Assembly (NCBI GenBank): GCA_002205965.3
Contig: NADL03000620.1
Coordinates: 1,860,001 to 1,924,000, forward strand
Direction: 5' to 3'
DNA from: Kappaphycus alvarezii
Lineage: Eukaryota > Rhodophyta > Florideophyceae > Gigartinales > Solieriaceae
DNA length: 64,000 bases
Part shown: positions 1 through 10,419 of the stretch, in pieces
How positions within the stretch are numbered: the first letter of the stretch is position 1
How the letters are laid out: each line of letters starts with the position of its first letter
The notes under the pieces: model-generated
Database searches by the model: none
Told to the model about the DNA's origin: nothing
The model's input: only the letters and a program-made list of their open reading frames with translations
Position numbers and translations under genes: made by a program

Positions 1-515
1 TCCCGAGTTCTTGAAGAGGTCAATCTGGAAGAAGAAGTCAGCGAAGCCGTCGCCGCTGGATTGGACCCTGGAGATTTAAGTGGATCCCTAGCAAGCGTGG
101 ATTCCCTTTGCAAGAGGGTTGGCTTTAATGATGCTGCTTCGTTCGGGTTTCTCTGGAAGGCGGTGGCGGGACACCACGAGCTGGCGCAGTTCGTGATGTA
201 TCAGCCCCCATCGGACTACGAAGGATTGAAGAAAGAAGTGGAAGACTTCGTCATCGGTCAGAAGGCATTCTTCAGAAACACCAACCAGGAGGGCATGCGC
301 CGGCGGCTCCGAAGAAAATCCTACAGAGGTTCGATACTAGCGACAGGGACTCGCTTAAACTCGAGAACAAGGTGGATCCCTAGCTGGCCAGTTCTCCGAG
401 CTCTCCCTCCTTGTGAAAAAACAGTTCGAGAAGGCAGGACCGACTGCACCTGTTTACGAGGACTATAGTTGCAGCTTCTGTGGGTAAAAGGCACATCATG
501 CCACACAGTGCCCTC
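1..515 (+). pseudogene. gag: Gag capsid fragment with CCHC zinc knuckle (family 1 Gypsy)
   Basis: The frame is open from the window edge to about 468 and carries a hydrophilic capsid-like segment (GFNDAASFGFLWKAV and following residues). A CCHC zinc knuckle (C-x2-C-x4-H-x4-C) is readable at 470-511 in a different frame from the capsid ORF, and it contains an in-frame TAA. The capsid segment aligns by eye with the gag piece at 6.76-7.17 kb (GFNDEASSGF), so the two belong to related elements. Gag would package element RNA in cytoplasmic particles. The start is outside the window. The frame change before the knuckle and the stop inside it make this a pseudogene. Confidence 0.65.
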
Positions 516-1109
516 AGAATCCCCACAGGAACAATCGTCGCTCCCTTTGAGAGAAGAGGGGGCACTCAAAGGCAACTTACTGGTCAAAGGAACGCCTATG
601 TGATAGCCGACATGTTGGAATCGCAATGGAAAGTTTGGAGTCGAAAGAGGAACTCCTAATGAAAGAGGTGGGTGACGACGGGCCATTTATAGTCGTCAAG
701 GAGTCTATCAAAGGCGACGTGGTGGCCGCGGCGAAGAGGAGTGCCGATGGCCAAGCCCTTCCGAAACAGCGCAGGGATAACGTTAATGAAATCGACGCGC
801 TGATGAATAAGTCCCATTTCATCCGCCTGCCGATGGTAATTCCGGCTCTTCAGAAGAATAAGGTCAAGGCAAGGAAGACGAAGAAGGCATCTGGAGCCCT
901 CCAGGACCATTATGGGAAGTACAATGTGGTTGCGGAGTTGGCTTCGGCCTCTTCAGGAATAAACTTCGAGCAGCTTCTTCGCGAGGACGCCGACGAAGCG
1001 AAGAGGCAGTTGACGCGATTGGTTGCCAAGACTGTCCCAGTGACTCACACTTCCACATCGAGTCATCCCGAGGTCCCCTAACGGTTGAAGGTTATGGCCG
1101 TGAAGGCTT

Positions 1110-1405
1110 ATGGGACGAGACGAATACGTTGTTAGACACAAGTGCAGTTCCAGTTTGATGTCTTGGGACTTTTGCGAGAAGCTGGCGCTTGCTCCGACAG
1201 CCACTGACCGTCAGGGCACCGTTGCCGATGGAACGGTTGCACAGGTTATTGGGTGTGTGAAGAAGGTACCAGTCTCTTTTAGAACCTTGGCGGTGCCTCT
1301 GGGATTCTTGATGGTGCGTAACGTGCCATTTGGCGCTATCATCGGCAGCCCCACCCTTGAATCCATGCAAGCAAACCTGGACTATAGTCGTCAACAAGTT
1401 TCATT
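1110..1405 (+). pseudogene. Retropepsin-like aspartic protease remnant
   Basis: An LLDTSA sequence near 1130, matching the catalytic DTG/DSG loop of retropepsins, is read in one frame and is followed shortly by a stop. Downstream, in another frame, IIGSPTLESMQANLDY (about 1335-1385) matches the C-terminal [IL]-[IL]-G-x-P-x-L segment of the fold. The protease would cut the element's polyprotein. It lies between gag and reverse transcriptase, as expected for Ty3/Gypsy. The two halves are in different frames, so at least one indel has occurred. A hydrophilic linker rich in Ser, Glu and Asp follows to about 1800 and leads into the RT. Confidence 0.55.
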
Positions 1406-1799
1406 GGCAGCAGGGAAGAAGAGGTATCTCCTGCTTCTTCTTTTTGAGCCGCCTTTGGTAGACGGACCTGGCACTGACAGCGAAGATTTTACATCTGCAG
1501 AGAAATCTAGAAGTGAGCAGTTCGCGCGGTCGTCGTCCTCGGAGTCAGGGGAAAGCGACGATGGATCGGACACAGAACAAGAGCTCGTGCCAGCGATATT
1601 GAATACGGAGCCGTACGATCCAGATCTGGAAGGCAATGACGTGGAGCTGGACTCCAGATTGGAAAATGAAGAGGCAAAACGCGCCGCTCGGCTGGGCGCC
1701 AAGGTGAAGCACATTGAGAAGAAGGGCCATAAATTGTTGGTGAAGGCCTTGCGGGAAACCGTCGTGATCGACAGGGACATCCACCACCTGGGACCCGTC

Positions 1800-2600
1800 A
1801 GGGTTCCGGTTGTACACGCTTTCGAAGTGGTTGATGACACTGATCCATATGAAGGCTCTCCGGATGCCGCGGAAGCACAACGCGGTCGTCAAGAAGGAGG
1901 TTGGGAAGCTGCTAGAAGCTGGATTCATTACGCCTTCGAGCTCGGCTTGGTCGTTTCCCGTGGTCATAGCGACAAAGAAGGACGGGAGACCCAGGTTCTA
2001 CGTTGACTACCGACAGTTAAACAGGGTGATGAAGCCAGACCGCTGGCCTCTACCGAAGATCGAGGAGCTGTTTGGAGATCTGTCTGGCTCGAAGGTTTTT
2101 ACAACTCTGGATTTGAATACCGGATAATGGCAGGTAAGGACGGCCGAAAATTGCAAGGAGAAGACCACGTTAGTTTCTAGGTATGGAACGTACAAGGTTT
2201 TGGTCATGCAGTTCCAGTTAATGTACGCACCGGCGACGTTCCAAAGAATTATGGACGATGTTCTTCGAAATTTACCTTTCGTCGTGGTTTATTTAGATGG
2301 CGTGGTCATCTTCTCCCAAGCAATGGAGGATCACGTAGGGAATTATCAGGAGGTATTCAGAAAGATTCAAGAGGTAAAACTGAAGCTCAAGGTGACCAAA
2401 TGCAGTTTCGCGCAATCAGAGGTCAAGTTGCTTGGTCATGTGGTCAACTGAATGGGCATTAAGGTCGACACCGACAAGATTAAGGGCATAGTGGAAGCCC
2501 CTGAACAGAGAAATGTGACCGAATTGAAGAGTTTCTCGGGCTGGCGGGGTCCATCGGCGCTTCATCAGGAACTTTGCAGATAGTTCCTCGGTTCTGCACG
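1800..2600 (+). pseudogene. pol: Reverse transcriptase domain (family 1 Gypsy), YLDG at active site
   Basis: Conserved RT blocks are readable. RKHNAVVKKEVGKLLEAGFI and ATKKDGRPRFYVDYRQLN (1860-2025) are the fingers, VFTTLDLNTG (about 2095-2126) holds the first catalytic Asp, and QFQLMYAPATFQRIMDDVL (about 2210-2270) follows. VVVYLDGVVIFS (2283-2318) sits where YxDD is expected, but the second catalytic Asp is Gly. KCSFAQSEVKLLGHVV closes the palm and thumb. Stops occur after DLNTG and after GHVV, and frames change near 2130 and 2520. The lost Asp and the stops argue for an inactive copy. Confidence 0.85.
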
Positions 2601-2639
2601 AGGCCACATCGGTTAAGAAAGATTTCAGATGGACCTCGG

Positions 2640-3095
2640 AGATGCGGGAAGCATTCGAGTACCTTAAGCGGAAGCTGACTACACCACCAGTTCTATCATA
2701 CCCGGACTTCGACGCCCCATTTCATAGTAGAGACGGACGCGTCTTCGTCCGCACTCGGAGTGTTCCTTTCTCAGAAAAAGGAGGACAGGAAGGTACACCC
2801 CATCTAATTCCCGTCAAAGACGATGAAGGAACAGGAGCGCCACTATTCAACGAGCGAGAGGGAGGCCCTTGCAGCAGTGTTTGCCCTAAAGAAGTTCCGA
2901 GTGTACCTCTTGTCTGACAAACCGTTTCTGGTTTATACGGATCATCAAGCCCTGCAGACAGCGTTAAAGAAGAAGAATATCCACGGGCGGCTTGCCAGGT
3001 GGTGGCACCTGATCGCATAGTACGATTTCGAGGTTAAGTATCGGCCTGGAGTCGCCAATGGGGCCGCAGACTATCTTTCGCGCAGGCATTCTAAT
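2640..3095 (+). pseudogene. RNase H domain (family 1 Gypsy)
   Basis: The segment starts with a connection-like block (AFEYLKRKLTTPPVLSYPDF) and continues in a shifted frame with HYSTSEREALAAVFALKKFR, VYTDHQALQTALKKK and YRPGVANGAADYLSR. These match the catalytic and substrate-contact segments of Gypsy RNase H, with the S/T-E-R-E and TDH motifs intact. Frame changes near 2730 and 2820 and a stop near 3020 break it. RNase H would degrade the RNA strand of the element's RNA/DNA hybrid. It lies directly downstream of the RT, as expected. Confidence 0.8.
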
Positions 3096-3329
3096 GGCCG
3101 GACCCATGGAGAAGACAAGCTCGAGAACCTCTTCGAAGGATTAGTGGCCACGATATGTTGGGCCGATCCCATACTCGTGGCTTGGACCCGCAGCTGCGAA
3201 ATGTGGCAAGTTCCTTGGCTGGAGAAACGGTCCAAGAAGTGGACAGAAAGAAAGTACCGCGATAAAGAGGACCACGAAGAAGTTTATGCTCTGGAACGAT
3301 ACTTTGTTCCGGCGAGGAGAAGGAGTGAC

Positions 3330-4190
3330 TACGAGTCGTGCCCCCGCTAGGGCAAAGTGCCGAGATACTAGAGGCATTCCTCGACGATATCGGGAACTTG
3401 GACGTTGGGTCACCTCGGAAGTTTGTCAGGGACCGCTTCTGGTGACCAGGAGTGTACCGCGTCATCACAGAACACGTCGCGGCATGCGATGGCTGTCAAC
3501 ATGCTCGCAGGCTTCCGACCTACCACACCAACCTAAGAGCTCCCGTCACCGGGCTCTTCGAGATGTTTTCGATTGACTTCGCTGGACCATTCAAGCCGTC
3601 GAGAGCCGGAAAGATATTCGCATTGATCGCGGTGGAACACATGACTGGTTGGCCGATTGCGTGGGCAACGATGAATTCCACTTCGGGCATTGTGATTAAG
3701 TTAGTCCAGGATGAGATACTCCTGTCATTCGGGCCGCCAAAGGGATCGTGCCGGATAACGCGACGGCATTTATAGCCCGCGTCGGTCCAGAGCTTTATGA
3801 AAGAACATGGGGTGGAGTGGAAGGCCATTCCTGCTTATGCCCCTATGTGTAGTGGGAGAGCGGAAAGAATGGTGGGAACTATCAAGCACGCGATCAAGAA
3901 TCTATTGTTCAGAACGGTGGGGATTGGGCGGAGGCGCTCCCGCAAGTGTTGTATGTTACCGAAGACGCGACCGTGGGGCGGCCCCCTCTCCCTTCCAGAT
4001 GCTGTACTTCATCAGGCCAAGGATGTTAGTAAGCGACGCAATGCCTACCGAGCGACGGGAACGCGAGCAGTGGAGATCTTGGGGGAATCGCGACTGCGCA
4101 CCGCTGTGGTTGAAAGGTCTCTTACTTTACCAGAACCAAAGGGCCGCGTGAGGAAGTTCGCGGTAGGGACGGGGTTCTAGTCGTCCATGG
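3330..4190 (+). pseudogene. Integrase remnant (family 1 Gypsy)
   Basis: A zinc-binding remnant ending in HVAACDGCQHARR (about 3475-3515) leads into the catalytic core. FSIDFAGPFKPSRAGKIFAL gives the first catalytic Asp, the PDNATAF region near 3750-3775 gives the second, and AERMVGTIKHAIKNL near 3857-3905 carries the Glu. The frame breaks with a stop near 3773 and again after the Glu block. Sequence to about 4180 is basic and could be the C-terminal DNA-binding part. The enzyme would insert the cDNA copy into the genome. It is clearly family-related but inactive as written. Confidence 0.75.
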
Positions 4191-4427
4191 AACAGCCTTC
4201 CATAAGACCAAGAAGTGGCCTGCTTTCGAATCATACTACTACGGGCCATGCATCGTGACGAGAAGGCTAACCATCCACGCTACAAGTTGATATCATCTAC
4301 GGGACGGGTGACAAGGAATTCACGCTCGCAGGTTGGTTCGATACCAGAAGAAAGCGGGTGGTTACTAAAGCCATAATATACGGAGGCAAGGAAATTGGAA
4401 ACGAGGAAAAAAGGGCATGGGAAGCAG

Positions 4428-5480
4428 CTAGGATCGACGGAACTCAGAACAACAAAAAAAAGGAAAATAAGGGCGACTTAATCTATAACATTGGATCACT
4501 TGCCAGACGAAGGACCGCGCGGAGCCCCTTGCGATAGCGTCGCGCTTCTTCTTGGTATGATTGGCACCGTTGCGATGACGTGGGCGCTTAGAGGTGTGTC
4601 CTCCGGGGAGCACTAGCCTCCCCAATTCGCGGAGGGAGTAATCCGAGCTCCCGCCAACGCACTCCTCCAAGGCTTCCGCGGACAAATCAAGCACTTGGAT
4701 TCTGAGGGGTCCAGCAGGCACCATGGCCCGAAGTTCACTGTAACGCAGTGGTTGACTCCATTTTAGCCGGCCAGAGTGACGATATAGACCCCGCGGGAAG
4801 GGAAAGAAGGGAGGACACCGGCGATTTGAGTGGTAATTCCTTTTGCAGGACAAGGTCTCTCGGAGGGAGGTGCTTCTGGGCATCTCGGAGGTCATGGAAA
4901 CGGCCACCACTGGAGGGGTGTTTTTTGTTATTATCCTCAAGGTTTCGGAAGGGATAATTCCACCGATGTTCCTGGTCGTTATATCCAAGCTCGGCAAGGC
5001 CGTTGGAGATAGAAGCTCCAATGCAGCCTTCATGATCGTCTGTGAATGGCACACGACAGAGGGGAAGGAGCCGGCGGAAAGGGGAGCCATACGAGGCTCT
5101 CGGGAACGGGTAGAGGATAGTACCAACTTCCTGTCTGGATTGCTTTGGCACCAGGAGTGGTGTACCGGACGGCGTCGATGCGATCGGGATGACCTAGTTC
5201 GAACCTATCAGACTCAACGTTGTGCTGGTGTTCTTTGTCGTAACCCTCGAAGGATAGGTTGTACAGAAGGATGACATAATCTTCTCCAGAATTCTCTTCG
5301 GGAGCCCGGTACAACTGCTCCTCGCTGCATGCCCGGACGTCGAGGATCGACCATACGCCCTCTGGGACTGACGCGTATAAGCGGCGGTCATTAGCCGACT
5401 CCGTGAGACTGAGGGCATTAGCATCAGCGGCTGTTATCTCCTTGTTGACGAACGGCGCACGAAGGGGGCGATATGACAAC
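4428..5480 (-). other. Unassigned region with overlapping minus-strand open frames
   Basis: The best candidate is the minus-strand frame at 5030-5479 (149 codons). It has a balanced, protein-like composition, for example YVILLYNLSFEGYDKEHQHN. Two further minus frames, at 4735-5151 and 4428-5126, continue leftwards in other phases. I recognise no family and no catalytic motif. The region follows the integrase of the first Gypsy element, so it could be its LTR or an additional 3' ORF, or an unrelated broken gene. Competing plus-strand frames of similar length make coding uncertain. Confidence 0.25.
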
Positions 5481-6750
5481 CGAAGAGGGCACAGAACTCA
5501 CTCTCGTTCACTGCAACCGGGGTGAGTGGCCTCGGCGAGTATACCTTGAATTGGAACGGAGAACCCGAGCGCATCTTGATTTAGTGGTGTCCTGGCGTCC
5601 CAGGAGGCGAACAGCGGCAGGTCGGGTGAGCTGAGAGGGGGTGAGGGTGGTCACCCGGCCGCATTAGCGGCTAACTGATGACGAGGGGCTGTGCTGCCAG
5701 TTATTTTAGCGGCCGTCTGCCGCGTCTTGGCCATCCTCGAACTGAGACTCCAAGACTAACTCCTCTTGCCACTCAACCTCCGCTTTGTTTGCCTTCTTCC
5801 GTCAACCGAAGCCCACGCAATCCAGTCAGCCGCTTAGTCGCTTCCACGTGTATACCACCAGTCTCAATGCACTACGACACTTCACAGAGTGTGGGGGGTT
5901 GAGCGCACAAAAAGGTAATCGATGGTTGAACTGTTGGTTGATGCTTCCGGTAAACAGGTCGGAACATTAGACCAGGGTTTATATAGAAAAAGTACTCAAC
6001 GCCAGTATAGATAAATTGTAAGCAAACGGTACTGAATTCAAAGGTATCTAGAAAAAAAACCCAGAGGTATCAAACTACAAGGTTCTGAAGGCTCATGTGT
6101 CAACAATCAGTGTAAACGACGGCGATAAACATCATGGCAAAGTCCTTTGGTCAAATTGGCAAGGAGGCATAAAGTGGTTGCTGATTGGTGTGTCCGAAAT
6201 ATTTCGAGAACCACGTGAGATAGCCACGATGGCCCATGTCATTGGCTTGGTACAAAGAGGTATGATCTTATTTTTTACAATAGTGCTTTGGTTCAGTGCA
6301 CAAGTTGCACTGATGATCTTCCTACAGTGTAAATCCTTGGTACAGGTTACTGGAGGGACACTGTCAGGGTATTTGGTGATTTATGGGCATACTCGCAACA
6401 CAGAGGTCGCTCGCTCGTAGCCCTAGAGAACACATGAGCTCCGTGTTGAGAAGAGAAGGAAACTGCAGAGGAATCTGAAGGAGATTGGCAGGCGAGGTTG
6501 AAAAGTCAAGGGGGGAAGGGCGTCAGAAACGTACGTACTCTGGCGTGGCGATGCGGAGGCTTAGCGGCGATCGCCGGAGGACAAGGCACCAGTAATGTCC
6601 GTATTTTTATAACGGTGTGCAGGCTTAGAGGCGGCCGTGCAGACTTTGGTGCGGTGATGTGGAGGGAAGGCTTGGGTGGAGTGAACTGTACTGATTTGTA
6701 TAGTGCGGTCGGGGCGGCAGCGTACCCTCAGCGGCGGGGGTGTGGTACGC
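5481..6750. other. Intergenic stretch, no recognisable gene
   Basis: Nothing assignable is visible. A plus-strand frame at 6097-6420 (107 codons) contains a hydrophobic run (ILFFTIVLWFSAQVALMIFL) that could be a chance membrane-like segment. I recognise no homolog and would not call it a gene on this evidence. Confidence 0.4.
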
Positions 6751-6759
6751 AGATTGTTC

Positions 6760-7170
6760 CGGGCTCAGAGAAGGCCGCGGTGCTAGTCGATCATCTCGAT
6801 TGTGCTGCATTTCAGTTCTTTTTTGAGTATTCCGCCGCCGATGGACCTCTGTCTTTAGTTGCAAAAGACCTCAGCAAAGTGAAGTCTGCATTTATTAAAC
6901 ACTTTAGTGTCGCGAGAAACCCGAGCATTTCATCAGGCAAGGTGTTTCTGCGAATTCGAGCGCATAGACCTTCTTGGTTCCTTAAGTCTATGGATTCGAA
7001 GTTAAACAAAGCTGGATTCAATGATGAAGCCAGTTCGGGCTTTTAAGAACCGCCATCATGCGCTTCCAGCGAGAGCTCAGATCGCTATGTTGCGCTCTTC
7101 ACAGACGTATGCAAATCTCAAATCCGTAGTCAAGGACTTTATGAACCTTCATGCAGCGTTTATTGCTTTC
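6760..7170 (+). pseudogene. gag: Orphan Ty3/Gypsy gag fragment
   Basis: The frame to 7046 contains capsid-like blocks including DLSKVKSAFIKHFSV and a segment ending AGFNDEASSGF. After the stop the similarity continues in the next frame (SSQTYANLKSVVKDFM, to about 7150). The segment parallels the gag at 1-300 (GFNDAASFGF, then a KKEVEDF segment), so it is a related but different copy. It has no protease or RT after it. Instead it runs straight into an inverted integrase fragment of another family at about 7.2 kb, which suggests a rearranged or nested insertion. Confidence 0.6.
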
Positions 7171-7224
7171 GCCTCATAAGTGCAGGTGCGGAGGGAAACG
7201 CGTTTCTTTACTATCCTTCGAGTT

Positions 7225-8585
7225 ATCGGTCATCGTCGCAGGATGCAACTTTATTAGCGCGAGGTACTTCCTATATAATCTTTCAACACTGCCGGTTGCC
7301 CATGGTGAGTAGGCAGTAGTAAATTGGTGGTGCATACGAAGTTCGGAAGTCAGCTCATTGATTAGCTGATTCTTGAAGTGGGAGCACTGATCGCTCACGA
7401 ACCATTCCATTTTCCCAAAGGATCCTATCCAATGCACAAGAGCATCCATGGCCTCCTCAGCGGTAGTTGAGACGGTAGGTCATAACCAAACGTACTCTGA
7501 ATGGTCATCGCAGATGATCAGGACGTAAAATTTTCCGTCCTGGCTTTTCCCATGTAGAGAAAACTGAAATGGATGACCTCGTTAGGTCTTTCACCGTGTA
7601 GAGCATGAGCGAGGGGACGGGTACAATGTCTCCAAACCTTGTGATAAGACAGTGAAGACATCCTCTGATAAGTTGTTCAATGTCATTATCCAGGATTTCC
7701 CAGATGAAATTCTCCCTCAGAATACTCCTAGTTGCTTCTATCCCTCGGTGTCCGATGGTTACTACAATGGGAAGCGACTATTAAATTCAGCTGAAACTCC
7801 AAGTCTTCATCCGGGATCCAGATTCGACCTTGTTTTTCCCACACCTGAGTTTCAGGGTTCAGGTTGCAGCCAGTACGGCAACTTTTCGCGGCCTCTTGAG
7901 ATTGCATAGTCGTGCTCAGGTTGGGCCAAGTAACCTGATCTGCGGTCGGAATGACCTGACTCGCAGTGTTGAGTAAAATGTTGATCGTCCTCATCGTTCG
8001 ATTGTCGCTTCAGTACCCCTGTGTCCATCGGGTGAGGATATCAGCGAAGACGTTGGATCCACCAGAGATGTGCTCGATCACATACGGAACCCTTGATAGT
8101 AATAGGGCCCAGCGCTGCACCTTAGATACAATATGTACTCCAAGGGCAGGCTCCAGAGCAAGCGGCGCAAACACGAATTACAAATTACGATGGTCAGTGT
8201 AAACGCGGGTCGGACTTGTTCCCATCAGGATGTAGTCCAGCTTCTCGAACGCTTGGAATATCGCGTATGCTTCCTTCTCGAAGTACTCCAGCCTAGCTCA
8301 GCGCTCTTGAATTCAGCCCCAGGAGTGCTCGGGGTGTATGTTGCTGTTTCTTCTACCGGCTTGTCCAGATGTTCAGGCTGGGTCTGGGTGACAACCGCAG
8401 ACCAAAACCGATCAGAAGCATCATTTAGGCACAGTTCTCAATTTCAGGTTTCGTTACGACAACTTCACGCTTTGCGCTGCATGTCCTGAAATTCAATGAG
8501 GATCCTGATATGGGTAGCGCCCCAGGACAGGTTGCTCAACGCGATATTCTTGATGTACCGTTTGGTGCGTCGGCCAGATTTGCAC
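7225..8585 (-). mobile_element. Inverted RNase H-integrase fragment of Gypsy family 2
   Basis: This block is the reverse complement of about 12750-14120 in the neighbouring element, with high identity. Shared landmarks include the RNase H TDHRNL region (about 8185-8205 here), the segment between RNase H and integrase, and the integrase core (about 7300-7450 here). The minus frame at 7728-7994 stays open through a linker that contains a stop in the other copy, so this copy is less damaged there. No LTR flanks it. It abuts an unrelated gag fragment on the left and the coiled-coil gene relict on the right, near 8585-8591. Confidence 0.85.
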
Positions 8586-8590
8586 TACGC

Positions 8591-8779
8591 CTAGAATCCT
8601 GACTGCTTTCCGTACTTAGAGAGCAAAGTCTGCTTAAGGTAAACAGTCTTAATCTCCTCCTCCTGTAGCCCTTTTCTCTCTTCTTTCTCTCCTTACCATT
8701 GTTCCTTTTCCAGCTTAAGCCTTCGCTTAAGCACTTTTCGTGCTCGTTCGCACCGGGTATCCTCAGCTTTGGCTCCTCT
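8591..8779 (-). pseudogene. 3' part of coiled-coil gene relict split by an LTR element
   Basis: Read on the minus strand, this short piece is rich in Lys, Arg, Glu and Gln (for example RARKVLKRRLKLEKEQW and LQEEEIKTVYLKQTLLSKYG). It continues in the same reading frame as the minus-strand charged segment ending at 15643 if the LTR element and one copy of its 4-bp target duplication are removed. One in-frame TAA interrupts it, and it ends at a TAG at 8591-8593, right where the inverted Gypsy fragment begins. The true 3' end of the gene may therefore be missing. Function unknown; a helical, charged coiled coil is inferred from composition only. Confidence 0.55.
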
Positions 8780-8783
8780 TGCT
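8780..8783. other. Target-site duplication TGCT (left)
   Basis: The four bases before the 5' LTR are TGCT and match the four bases after the 3' LTR at 15639-15642. This is the footprint of integration of the element at 8784-15638. It is short, so it is convincing mainly because both LTR ends are also well defined (TG...CA). Confidence 0.7.
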
Positions 8784-9353
8784 TGATATACATCGTTGAC
8801 TAAACTAGTCATCGACTACCGGTTCTAGGCTAATGGTTCTCCCGTTCCAGCTAAGCGAAAAAACGGAACGCTAAAGTCGAATCGAGGCTCAAGTGAGCTA
8901 TCCGTACGGAGCACGCAAGTTGGCTTACAGAACATAACTTGGCTTAAAGCCACATGCTGTAAGAACAAACCGTGCAGTATACGGTAAGTTGCTTACGGGG
9001 GATTCCATTGGTGGGTGACACAACATCCAGTGATGTACATCCAGAATTGCTAATGACGCCAGCTGTGCTTCGTACCATCACCAATTAGGGATGAGAAACT
9101 TCGTCGAGGCGAATTCCGGCGGCGGCTGCCAAAGCTCGGAATAATTATCCCGGAGTAAAGGCAGCGGGCTCGGGAAACCTGATACCGCAGCCCGTCATCG
9201 TCATCGAACTTTGCTGTGCCCTCTAATTCCGTTCTATACATATACTTGTCCCTATTCACCCGTCTCCTTGCGTGCTCCATTTACAGTGGATCTTTTGCTA
9301 CCCTTATCTTTTCGCACCATCGTCGCGTGATCACAATTCTTGTACGTGTTACA
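8784..9353 (+). repeat. 5' LTR of Gypsy family 2 element
   Basis: This direct repeat begins TGATATACATCGTTGAC and ends CGTGTTACA, and it is paired with 15098-15638. It has canonical TG...CA ends. It is 570 bp against 541 bp for the partner, the main difference being a deletion near the start of the 3' copy. Many substitutions separate the two copies, so the insertion is not recent. Transcription of the element would start within this repeat; no convincing TATA box was assigned. Confidence 0.9.
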
Positions 9354-9404
9354 GTAATAAATAATCACTCGCGAGAGCCGTGCAAGACTTGCGAGACCAA
9401 GATG

Positions 9405-9605
9405 CCGAGAATAAGAGGAGGAACATCGTAGGACAAGGTGGTCCACCAAATCATCCTTAAATCCATTGATGCCCGCTTTTGACGATTTTTCTAGGGAGGC
9501 TCTTGTGTCCTTCAAGAAGAAGAGGGATGTGAAAGAACGCCGAGTCAAGAAGAAGTGCGACAAAGAAGGTACTGAATACTCTGCTCAATTGTTACTCAAC
9601 ACGAT
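9405..9605 (+). pseudogene. gag: N-terminal gag segment of family 2 Gypsy
   Basis: After the LTR, a short frame reads as a charged gag N-terminus (SREALVSFKKKRDVKERRVK, then CDKEGTEYSAQLLLNTIG). In-frame stops occur before it. The similarity stops abruptly at about 9602, where GTGAGT follows, and gag-like sequence resumes near 10410 (EDVDDITEEQLKKCIDKRTT). I infer that gag was continuous before an insertion. Confidence 0.5.
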
Positions 9606-10410
9606 CGGTGAGTCTGCGTTGCGGTTGTTTGTTGTCGCGCAATAGGTCGGAGCGGAATGTAGCATAAACGGATAGCTCGTGCTACAGCGTAGAGTAGTAC
9701 CGAGAATGTAGTCGTACCGAAACAACGGACTAAACGGTCACCGAAACGTAGCGTGCAACGGAACGTGGGACCGGGGGGGTGAGGACGCGTAAACGGACTG
9801 GAGCTCTTCCGTTTTATCCTTGCGACAGTCTCTAGCCACTTAACGTGTACCGTAAGTATCCTGCGGATATCGGGCAATCTGCGACGACTCGACTCACACG
9901 AACCTCACCACCCTAGTACCGTGGGTGATGGGGTGCGGAGTTAAAGAAGCGTGGGCGGAGCGAGAGGGAAAGACCGGGAACGTTGGTCAGAGCGGTAGAG
10001 CGGGAGCGAAAAAACCTTAACGTTGTATTCTTTTCCTGCCCGGCACTACAGTGGTTGTCCTCTGTGAGCTCCCGCGGTTCGGAGCTCGCCGGTACTTGCA
10101 ATAAGTAGCTACGACTAACCCTTGCCTATAATAATTATCTCTAAATATATACACCCACGCCCTCGGACTAAGCTTTAGCGGCGGTTTGTACTGTACACTC
10201 GCGTACAGTACGGTGGCGAGGCGTGCTAACTACTACTGTGCACTGTAAACGGTGCGTACACAGGAATTTCAAGGCCCCAGTACACTGGGAACGTTACAGA
10301 GTACAGTGCGCGGTACAATAAGAGCGATTATTGTACATATTGTCCTCGTGGCACGCGCACGGTACAGTCGGTACTGTAATGCGTACAGTGCGAGCGCAAA
10401 AAGATTGCAT
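9606..10410. other. Insertion of about 800 bp inside gag, GTAC-rich at its right end
   Basis: This segment separates two halves of gag and has no coding similarity to Gypsy elements. Its left edge reads GTGAGT, a strong 5' splice-donor-like sequence. The right part, from about 10180 to 10400, carries repeated GTAC palindromes (TACTGTACAC, GTACAGTACGG and similar) like those in intergenic DNA elsewhere in this window. It could be an intron-like or MITE-like insertion. No clear terminal inverted repeats or target duplication were found by eye. Confidence 0.45.
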
Positions 10411-10419
10411 TTATTCTAC

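Larger units (their letters stand above)
1..4420 (+). mobile_element. Decayed Ty3/Gypsy LTR retrotransposon (family 1), 5' end outside window
   Basis: Gag, aspartic protease, reverse transcriptase, RNase H and integrase follow each other in Ty3/Gypsy order on the plus strand. Every domain is interrupted by stops or frameshifts, so this copy cannot encode a working polyprotein. No LTR is visible: the 5' LTR would lie left of the window, and no repeat of upstream sequence was found after 4.4 kb. A purine-rich stretch around 4380-4430 could be the remnant of a polypurine tract. The 3' boundary is therefore a guess based on where integrase-like sequence ends. Confidence 0.85.

Noticed and set aside
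4428..5126. 232-codon minus-strand ORF after the first Gypsy element
   Set aside because: Other frames on both strands are open over the same bases and nothing resembles a known protein. It is reported only as an unassigned region.
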